A DNA stretch of 18,849 bases from contig UQUO01000037.1 of assembly GCA_900544295.1 (NCBI GenBank), forward strand, positions 1-18,849, written 5' to 3'. Positions 14,701-18,849 of this stretch are shown here, in pieces. The DNA is from an uncultured Eubacteriales bacterium. Lineage in GTDB: Bacteria > Bacillota > Clostridia > Oscillospirales > Oscillospiraceae. The stretch's first letter is position 1. Each line of letters opens with the position of its first letter. A model generated the notes under the pieces. It made no database searches. It saw only the letters and a list, made by a program, of their open reading frames with translations, and was not told the DNA's origin. Position numbers and translations under genes: made by a program.

Positions 14701-14777
14701 GGCGGCGTAGCTCAGTTGGCCAGAGCATTCGGTTCATACCCGAAGTGTCACCGGTTCGAATCCAGTCGCCGCTACCA
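14701..14777 (+). tRNA. tRNA-Met (CAT), elongator type
   Basis: Full cloverleaf: acceptor GGCGGCG/CGCCGCT (G1-U72 wobble, as in other Gram-positive elongator tRNA-Met), D-stem GCTC/GAGC, anticodon stem TTCGG/CCGAA with loop TTCATAC, TTCGAAT T-loop, discriminator A and encoded CCA (14775-14777). The T-stem ACCGG/CCAGT has one C-A mismatch. The initiator form is unlikely because position 1-72 is not the mismatch type of fMet tRNA. Confidence 0.92.
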
Positions 14778-14800
14778 CCGGGGCGCCTCTGGCGCCCCGG
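14778..14800 (+). other. perfect GC hairpin between tRNA-Met and tRNA-Glu
   Basis: CCGGGGCGCC (14778-14787), loop TCT, GGCGCCCCGG (14791-14800). It begins directly after the CCA of tRNA-Met. It is not followed by a T-run, so it is probably a processing or spacer structure rather than a terminator. Confidence 0.6.
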
Positions 14801-14808
14801 TGCCTTAT

Positions 14809-14883
14809 GGCCCGTTGGTCAAGTGGTTAAGACACCGCCCTTTCACGGCGGTAACATGGGTTCGAATCCCGTACGGGTCACCA
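14809..14883 (+). tRNA. tRNA-Glu (TTC)
   Basis: Acceptor GGCCCGT/ACGGGTC, anticodon stem CCGCC/GGCGG with loop CTTTCAC giving anticodon TTC, TTCGAAT T-loop with perfect T-stem TGGG/CCCG region, discriminator A at 14880 and encoded CCA 14881-14883. Confidence 0.95.
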
Positions 14884-14889
14884 ACCTAC

Positions 14890-14966
14890 GGAGGCTTAGC
14901 TCAGCAGGTTAGAGCGCCTGCTTCACACGCAGGAGGTCACTGGTTCGAGTCCAGCAGTCTCCACCA
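14890..14966 (+). tRNA. tRNA-Val (CAC)
   Basis: Acceptor GGAGGCT/AGTCTCC (one G-U), D-stem GCTC/GAGC, anticodon stem CCTGC/GCAGG with loop TTCACAC giving anticodon CAC, T-stem CTGG/CCAG with TTCGAGT loop, encoded CCA 14964-14966. It reads GTG codons, which suits a GC-rich genome. Confidence 0.93.
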
Positions 14967-15004
14967 GAAAGCGCCGGAGTCCTTTGACTCCGGCGCTTTC
15001 TTCT
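14967..15004 (+). terminator. terminator of the tRNA operon
   Basis: Perfect 14-bp stem GAAAGCGCCGGAGT (14967-14980) / ACTCCGGCGCTTTC (14987-15000) with a 6-nt loop, followed by TTCT. It starts directly after the last CCA. The T-tract is short. Confidence 0.75.
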
Positions 15005-15026
15005 CGTCCTACCGCGCATTTGGCAC

Positions 15027-15055
15027 TTGACATTGGGCCCGCGATGTTTTAGTCT
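15027..15055 (+). promoter_or_regulatory. candidate promoter of the SCIFF gene
   Basis: A perfect TTGACA (15027-15032) is followed, after 17 bp, by the weak TAGTCT (15050-15055); the better-looking TATATA/TATAAA at 15055-15062 are too far (22-24 bp). The scfA ATG is 48 bp beyond the -10. Confidence 0.45.
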
Positions 15056-15103
15056 ATATAAATGTAAATCCGTGCTTTTGCACTTATGATTGGAGTTCTT
15101 ATT

Positions 15104-15244
15104 ATGAAGAGGATCAAGACCCTTGAGACCCGCGACCTTTGCGCGAGCGTTAAGAACGGCGGCTGCGGCGAGTGCCAGACCTCCTGCCAGTCTGCCTGCA
15201 AGACCAGCTGCGGCGTTGCCAACCAGCCCTGCGAGAAGAAGTAA
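15104..15244 (+). CDS. scfA: SCIFF peptide precursor (six cysteines in forty-five residues)
   Basis: Ribosomally made peptide that is modified by the radical SAM maturase encoded just downstream; such pairs form a Cys-to-Thr thioether bond. It has 46 residues, starts MKRIKTLETRDLC, and contains the family core GGCGECQTSCQSACKTSC followed by GVANQPCEKK. The six family cysteines are C21, C24, C28, C32, C36 and C43; a seventh, C13, is extra. TGGAG stands 8 nt before the ATG. The gene is too short for a standard ORF size cut and is easily missed. The biological role of SCIFF peptides is unknown, although they are near-universal in Clostridia. Confidence 0.95.
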   Translation: MKRIKTLETRDLCASVKNGGCGECQTSCQSACKTSCGVANQPCEKK

Positions 15245-15263
15245 TAGCCTCACGCTGAATCCG

Positions 15264-15294
15264 GCGCCGTCTCCCAGCGAGGCGGCGCTTTTTT
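15264..15294 (+). terminator. intrinsic terminator/attenuator between scfA and scfB
   Basis: A 10-bp stem GCGCCGTCTC (15264-15273) / GAGGCGGCGC (15279-15288), one G-U pair, 5-nt loop, followed by TTTTTT (15289-15294). It begins 20 bp after the scfA stop and ends 26 bp before the scfB start. No promoter is evident between it and scfB, so read-through would have to feed the downstream genes. Confidence 0.8.
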
Positions 15295-15320
15295 ATGCTC
15301 TCGGAAAGGGGTTTTTTACT

Positions 15321-16694
15321 TTGGTCCACCAATACAAGCTCAATGGCTACGACATCGTCCTCGACACCGCCTCCGGCTCCGTCCACCTCGTGGACGACGT
15401 AGCCTATGACATAATCGATATGTACAAGTCCCGCTCCGCTGACGAAATATGCGCCGAGATATGTGCAAAATACCCCGAGGTCACGCGCGGGGACGTCCTT
15501 GAGTGCCTCGACGACGTTTCGGAACTTGAAAAATGCCGCAAGCTCTTTACCCCCGACGACTACGAGCAGCTCGCCGCGGACTACAAGGGCTCGTCCAGGG
15601 TCATAAAGGCCCTCTGTCTCCATGTCGCCCACACCTGCAACCTCAGCTGTGCCTACTGCTTCGCCAGCCAGGGCAAGTACCACGGCGAGCGGGCGCTCAT
15701 GAGTTTCGAGGTCGGCAAGCGCGCGCTCGATTTCCTCGTCGAGAACTCCGGCTCGCGCCGGAACCTTGAGGTGGACTTCTTCGGCGGCGAGCCGCTCATG
15801 AACTGGCAGGTCGTCAAGGACCTCGTCGCCTACGCGCGCTCCATTGAAAAGGACGCCGGAAAGAACTTCCGCTTCACCCTCACGACGAACGGCGTCCTGC
15901 TCGACGACGAGGTCACGGACTTCTGCAACCGCGAGATGCACAACGTCGTCCTCTCCCTCGACGGGCGGCCCGAGGTGAACGACCGCTTCCGCGTGGACGC
16001 CGCCGGGAACGGGAGCTACTCGCGCATCGTGCCCAATTTCCAGCGCTTCGTCGCAAAGCGCGGGGACAAGAGCTACTACATGCGCGGCACCTACACGCAC
16101 TACAACGCCGACTTCACGCGCGACCTCTTCCACATGGCCGACCTGGGCTTCACGGAGCTGAGCATGGAGCCCGTCGTCTGCGCGCCCGACGACCCCTGCG
16201 CGCTCACGGAGGAGGACTTCCCCGTCCTCTGCGAGCAGTATGAGCTGCTGGCGAAGGAAATGCTCCGCCGCCGGCGCGAGGGCAGGCCCATCACCTTCTA
16301 CCACTACATGATAGACCTCAAGCACGGCCCCTGCATCTACAAGCGCGTCACCGGCTGCGGCAGCGGCACGGAGTACATGGCCGTCACCCCCTGGGGCGAG
16401 CTTTTCCCCTGCCACCAGTTCGTCGGAGACCCGAAATACAGCCTCGGCAACATCTGGGACGGCGTCACGAACGCCGCAGCGCAGGAGGAATTCCGCGCCT
16501 GCAACGCCTACTCCCGCCCCGACTGCAAGGACTGCTGGGCCAGGCTCTATTGCTCCGGCGGCTGCGCAGCCAACAGCTACCACGCCACGGGCAGCATAGG
16601 CGGCGTCTACGAATACGGCTGCCGCCTCTTCAAGAAGCGGATGGAGTGCGCCATCATGCTCCAGGCCGCGTCGGAACTTGGTGATGACGAATGA
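15321..16694 (+). CDS. scfB: SCIFF radical SAM maturase (thioether-forming, SPASM domain)
   Basis: Radical SAM enzyme that installs thioether cross-links in the SCIFF peptide. With the TTG start at 15321 it is 457 residues and begins MVHQYKLNGYDIVLDTASG, matching how this family starts; GGAAAGGGG lies 9 nt upstream. A frame open to 15123 gives a false N-terminus running over scfA. The radical SAM motif is C106-x3-C110-x2-C113 (HTCNLSCAYCF), followed by FFGGEPL at about 153-159. The SPASM/auxiliary-cluster region has cysteines at 338, 346, 364, 394, 402, 405, 411, 415 and 434, for example CKDCWARLYCSGGC. The N-terminal peptide-recognition domain includes VHLVDDVAYDI. The stop overlaps the next gene by 4 bp. 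Confidence 0.95.
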   Translation: MVHQYKLNGYDIVLDTASGSVHLVDDVAYDIIDMYKSRSADEICAEICAKYPEVTRGDVLECLDDVSELEKCRKLFTPDDYEQLAADYKGSSRVIKALCLHVAHTCNLSCAYCFASQGKYHGERALMSFEVGKRALDFLVENSGSRRNLEVDFFGGEPLMNWQVVKDLVAYARSIEKDAGKNFRFTLTTNGVLLDDEVTDFCNREMHNVVLSLDGRPEVNDRFRVDAAGNGSYSRIVPNFQRFVAKRGDKSYYMRGTYTHYNADFTRDLFHMADLGFTELSMEPVVCAPDDPCALTEEDFPVLCEQYELLAKEMLRRRREGRPITFYHYMIDLKHGPCIYKRVTGCGSGTEYMAVTPWGELFPCHQFVGDPKYSLGNIWDGVTNAAAQEEFRACNAYSRPDCKDCWARLYCSGGCAANSYHATGSIGGVYEYGCRLFKKRMECAIMLQAASELGDDE

Positions 16695-18019
16695 GCACGC
16701 CCATCTGCGACTTCGTGCTGGGCTACTGCGAGAGCGTCTTGCTGCGCCTCCACATGCCCGGCCACAAGGGCCGCGGGGAGCTCGGCTGCGAGGCTCTCGA
16801 CATCACCGAGGTCCCCGGCGCGGACGACCTCGCCTGCCCGGAGGGCGTCATCCTCGAAAGCGAGGAGAACACCACGGAGCTCTTCGTCTCGCGGCACAGC
16901 TTTTACTGCACCGGGGGCAGCTCCCAGTGCGTCAAGGCCATGCTGCACCTCGCGTACCTTTTCCGCCCGGAGGGGACCGGGAACTGCATCCTCGCCGCGC
17001 GCAACGCGCACAAGAGCTTCCTGCACGGCTGCGCCCTGCTCGGCCTCGAACCTCGCTGGCTCTATCCGGAGGCGGGAACGCCCCTGTGCTCCTGCCCGGT
17101 CTCGCCCGCGGCGCTTGAGATGGCGCTCCAGACGGGCGAGAGACCGTTTGCGATTTACATAACTTCTCCAGACTATCTTGGAGGCGTGCAGGACATCTCG
17201 GCGCTGGCGGAGGTCTGCCACCGGCACGGACTGCCGCTTTTGGTTGACAACGCGCACGGGGCGTATCTGAAATTCCTCGAACCCTCGCGGCATCCTCTGG
17301 ACCTGGGGGCGGACATGTGCTGCGACTCGGCGCACAAGACCCTGCCTGTGCTGACGGGCGGGGCCTACCTGCACGTATCCGAGCGCGCGCAGGCTGCCTT
17401 TGAGGCTGAGGCGCGTCATTCCCTTGCCGTGTTCGGCTCTTCGAGCCCGTCCTATCTCATATTGCAGTCGCTGGACCTGTGTGCGGACAGGCTGGACAAG
17501 GACTATCCGGCGCTCATACGCGCGACGGCGCGGAGGGTCGCAGAGCTGGCGCGGGAGCTGGGCCTCCGGCCGCCAGAAGGCGACCCGCTGAAGCTGGCCA
17601 TACCCTCCTGCGACTTCGGCTGCACCGGCTTCGAGCTGGCCTCCCGCCTGCGCGACTGGCGCACCGTGGCGGAGTACGCGGACGAGGACTGGCTGGTGCT
17701 CATGTTCTCGCCCGGGCTGGGAGAGGGCGCTTTTGAGCACGTAAGGCGCGCCATGCCCCTTCGCAGGCCCGGCTCCCGCAAGCCCCGCAGCCTGCCTGAG
17801 CCGGGCGAGCGCCTGCTCTCCCCGCGCGAGGCGCTGCTGGCGCGGCGCGAGAGCGTCCCTGTGTCGGAAAGCGCGGGCAGGGTCTGCGCGGAGGCTGCCG
17901 TCAGCTGCCCCCCGGCCATACCCGTGGCCGTCTGCGGCGAGCGGATAACTCCCGAGGCGGCGCAGCTCATGGAGGAACTCGGTATCGGCAGCGTCAGCGT
18001 CGTACAGGGGCTTGAATAA
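16691..18019 (+). CDS. PLP-dependent Orn/Lys/Arg decarboxylase-family protein
   Basis: Fold-type I PLP enzyme of the Orn/Lys/Arg decarboxylase family; substrate not known. The 442-residue protein starts MSTPICDFV and has HMPGHKGRG (21-29), the cofactor-binding FYCTGGSSQC (71-80), the PLP-ring region VDNAHGA (185-191) and the Schiff-base Lys216 in CDSAHKTLP. The usual VDEAHGA has Glu where this protein has Asn187. It is shorter than classic catabolic decarboxylases and close to the short Gram-positive forms. Its ATG overlaps the scfB stop (ATGA), so translation is probably coupled to the SCIFF maturase. A true amino acid decarboxylase cannot be told from a relative with another activity. Confidence 0.85.
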   Translation: MSTPICDFVLGYCESVLLRLHMPGHKGRGELGCEALDITEVPGADDLACPEGVILESEENTTELFVSRHSFYCTGGSSQCVKAMLHLAYLFRPEGTGNCILAARNAHKSFLHGCALLGLEPRWLYPEAGTPLCSCPVSPAALEMALQTGERPFAIYITSPDYLGGVQDISALAEVCHRHGLPLLVDNAHGAYLKFLEPSRHPLDLGADMCCDSAHKTLPVLTGGAYLHVSERAQAAFEAEARHSLAVFGSSSPSYLILQSLDLCADRLDKDYPALIRATARRVAELARELGLRPPEGDPLKLAIPSCDFGCTGFELASRLRDWRTVAEYADEDWLVLMFSPGLGEGAFEHVRRAMPLRRPGSRKPRSLPEPGERLLSPREALLARRESVPVSESAGRVCAEAAVSCPPAIPVAVCGERITPEAAQLMEELGIGSVSVVQGLE

Positions 18020-18068
18020 GCGTACGGGCTGTGTTATTATGTCAACAACACTTCATTGGAGGTCCGCC

Positions 18069-18275
18069 GTGGAGAAGGCTACTGACATCATTCTTGTTAT
18101 CTGCGGGACGCTGCTGTGTATCGGCGGCATGTTCTCCGTCGGGGACAGCTTCCGCTCCGTCACCGGCATAGTGCTGGGGCTGGCTCTGGTCGTCCTCGGG
18201 CTCGTGGACAAGAACCGCGCCTGGCCCTTCGGCAAGGGGAAGAAAAAGCACGGTGCGGAAGGCAGGGAGGAATAA
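18069..18275 (+). CDS. small two-helix membrane protein, unknown function
   Basis: Not recognised. With the GTG start at 18069 (GGAGG 6 nt upstream) it is 68 residues: two hydrophobic segments at about 5-22 and 30-46 separated by a short GDSFRS loop, then a basic, charged tail (DKNRAWPFGKGKKKHG). An upstream ATG at 18012 in the same frame would add 19 residues and overlap the decarboxylase gene by 8 bp; I prefer the GTG for its ribosome binding site. The next gene starts 1 bp after its stop, so they are probably co-translated. Confidence 0.65.
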   Translation: MEKATDIILVICGTLLCIGGMFSVGDSFRSVTGIVLGLALVVLGLVDKNRAWPFGKGKKKHGAEGREE

Positions 18276-18276
18276 T

Positions 18277-18630
18277 TTGCAAAGGCTGAGTTTTGAGCGG
18301 CAGGCTCTGGGCCTGCCCATAAACGTGACGCTCTCCGGCTGCGGGAACGACACGCTGGTGAAGATAACGGGCGGCTGTTCGCCGCACATAGGCAGTGTCA
18401 GCGTCGCCTATTGGGACAGCGGGGAGCCCGTTCTGCGCACCCTGCTTCTGCCGGGACACAGGGACGACGTGGTAAGCGACATGTTTGCCGAGGGTCTGTC
18501 CCGCAAGCTGGGCGCCACCGTCACAGCCGTCTGCGGCATCCATTACGAAGCCCCTGGCCGGGACGGCATCGAGGCCGTGCTTGCGTGTACGCGCGAGCTG
18601 CTGGACGAGGTGCTCGGCGTCTGCGGATGA
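18277..18630 (+). CDS. LpdD-like (prenyl-flavin chaperone family) small protein
   Basis: With the TTG start at 18277 (GGGAGG 6 nt upstream) the protein is 117 residues. It shows the pattern I associate with the LpdD/UbiD-accessory family: TGGCSPHIGSV (31-41), LLPGHRDD (57-64) and VCGIHYE (85-91). In Lactobacillus LpdD is a small partner of a UbiD-type gallate decarboxylase. No UbiD or UbiX gene is in the window, so the role here is unknown. The longer frame from the GTG at 18253 overlaps the previous gene and lacks a good ribosome binding site. It is the last gene before the terminator at 18644. Confidence 0.65.
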   Translation: MQRLSFERQALGLPINVTLSGCGNDTLVKITGGCSPHIGSVSVAYWDSGEPVLRTLLLPGHRDDVVSDMFAEGLSRKLGATVTAVCGIHYEAPGRDGIEAVLACTRELLDEVLGVCG

Positions 18631-18643
18631 GGAGTCAAAGTTT

Positions 18644-18670
18644 GAAAACGCCCCCGATGGGGGCGTTTTC
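18644..18670 (+). terminator. terminator after the SCIFF-region genes
   Basis: A perfect 12-bp stem GAAAACGCCCCC / GGGGGCGTTTTC around GAT. Flanking A/T runs within the stem allow termination in both directions. It starts 13 bp after the last stop codon. Confidence 0.85.
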
Positions 18671-18690
18671 TATGTTTTCAGCGTTCCCCC

Positions 18691-18723
18691 CTCCTGTAGG
18701 GGCGGGGTTCCATCCCCGCCCGG
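18691..18723 (+). repeat. GC-rich hairpin repeat B, right copy
   Basis: TGTAGGGGCGGGGTTCCA followed by TCCCCGCCCGG. It matches the left copy (226-259, opposite strand) over the core with one C/T difference. Forms a hairpin GGGCGGGG/CCCCGCCC. Confidence 0.75.
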
Positions 18724-18784
18724 GTTTTTGGGGTGGGAGGAACTCGCCGTTTTGTTCTGCTTGGCTTTACCTTGTGCTGCTGTT

Positions 18785-18824
18785 CCACCCCATTTCTTTG
18801 GTCTTGCCCAAAGAAACGGGGTGG
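18785..18824. repeat. long palindrome near the right edge
   Basis: Arms CCACCCCATTTCTTTG (18785-18800) and CAAAGAAACGGGGTGG (18809-18824) pair over 16 positions with one mismatch around an 8-nt loop. No T-run follows. It is probably a dispersed intergenic element; the non-coding stretch 18671-18849 holds nothing else I can identify. Confidence 0.65.
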
Positions 18825-18827
18825 AGC

Positions 18828-18849
18828 CCCAAAGAAAAACGCTTTTGGG
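18828..18849. repeat. second inverted repeat cut by the window edge
   Basis: CCCAAAG at 18828-18834 pairs with CTTTTGGG at 18842-18849 apart from one bulged T. It follows the larger palindrome by 3 bp and may be part of the same element, which may continue beyond the window. Confidence 0.4.

Noticed and set aside
14701..14777. tRNA-Ile2 (CAT, lysidine-modified) or initiator tRNA
   Set aside because: The sequence resembles Gram-positive elongator tRNA-Met, including the GGCGG acceptor start and G1-U72 pair; initiator features are absent.
15123..15320. 66-residue N-terminal extension of the SCIFF maturase
   Set aside because: It reads through scfA in another frame and across a terminator; the TTG at 15321 has a ribosome binding site and gives the family N-terminus.
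15150..16583. 477-codon minus-strand open frame
   Set aside because: Antisense to scfB, whose radical SAM and SPASM motifs are intact.
16607..17740. 377-codon minus-strand open frame
   Set aside because: Antisense to the end of scfB and to the PLP decarboxylase-family gene, both well supported.

Overview
The window comes from a GC-rich anaerobic bacterium, most likely a gut-type Clostridia/Oscillospiraceae member. The main pointers are a SCIFF peptide with its radical SAM maturase (a marker of Clostridia), an oxygen-sensitive energy-converting [NiFe] hydrogenase, Gram-positive style tRNAs with encoded CCA, and frequent TTG/GTG starts. The genus cannot be set from the sequence alone.

Layout. 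(1) Positions 1-355: non-coding DNA with several copies of GC-rich intergenic repeats, then a bidirectional-type terminator (356-385). (2) Positions 401-13345, minus strand: one tightly packed 18-gene unit read right to left, hypF-hypC-hypD-hypE, then mbhK-mbhL-hypA-mbhA-B-C-D-E-F-G-H-M-J-N. It encodes a group 4, Mbh-type membrane-bound hydrogenase with a Mrp antiporter-like membrane arm, plus most of the factors that build the NiFe(CN)2CO centre. (3) Positions 13346-13520: AT-rich divergent control region with a strong promoter on each strand and three sites resembling Rex operators. (4) 13521-14624, plus strand: DUF362 protein with two [4Fe-4S] motifs. (5) 14658-15004: consensus promoter, tRNA-Met(CAT), tRNA-Glu(TTC), tRNA-Val(CAC), terminator. 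(6) 15027-18630: SCIFF peptide gene (scfA, 46 codons), an intrinsic terminator, the SCIFF maturase (scfB), a PLP decarboxylase-family gene overlapping scfB by 4 bp, a small two-helix membrane protein, and a small LpdD-like protein; terminator at 18644-18670. (7) 18671-18849: non-coding, with an inverted copy of the left-end repeat and two palindromes.

How it works together. HypF/HypE make the cyanide ligands, HypC/HypD assemble Fe(CN)2CO, and HypA helps deliver nickel to MbhL. Ferredoxin electrons would enter through MbhN and MbhJ to the MbhL active site and reduce protons to H2, while the MbhA-H/M membrane arm moves Na+/H+. Rex-like sites at the promoter would tie this operon to the NADH/NAD+ ratio. 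No hypB and no hydrogenase maturation endopeptidase are in the window; the endopeptidase is probably not needed, because the large subunit gene stops exactly where the mature protein normally ends.

Most distinctive features: the Rex-like operator set, the large subunit without a cleavable tail, a four-cluster MbhN, an apparent MbhH-MbhI fusion, and a terminator between the SCIFF precursor and its maturase.
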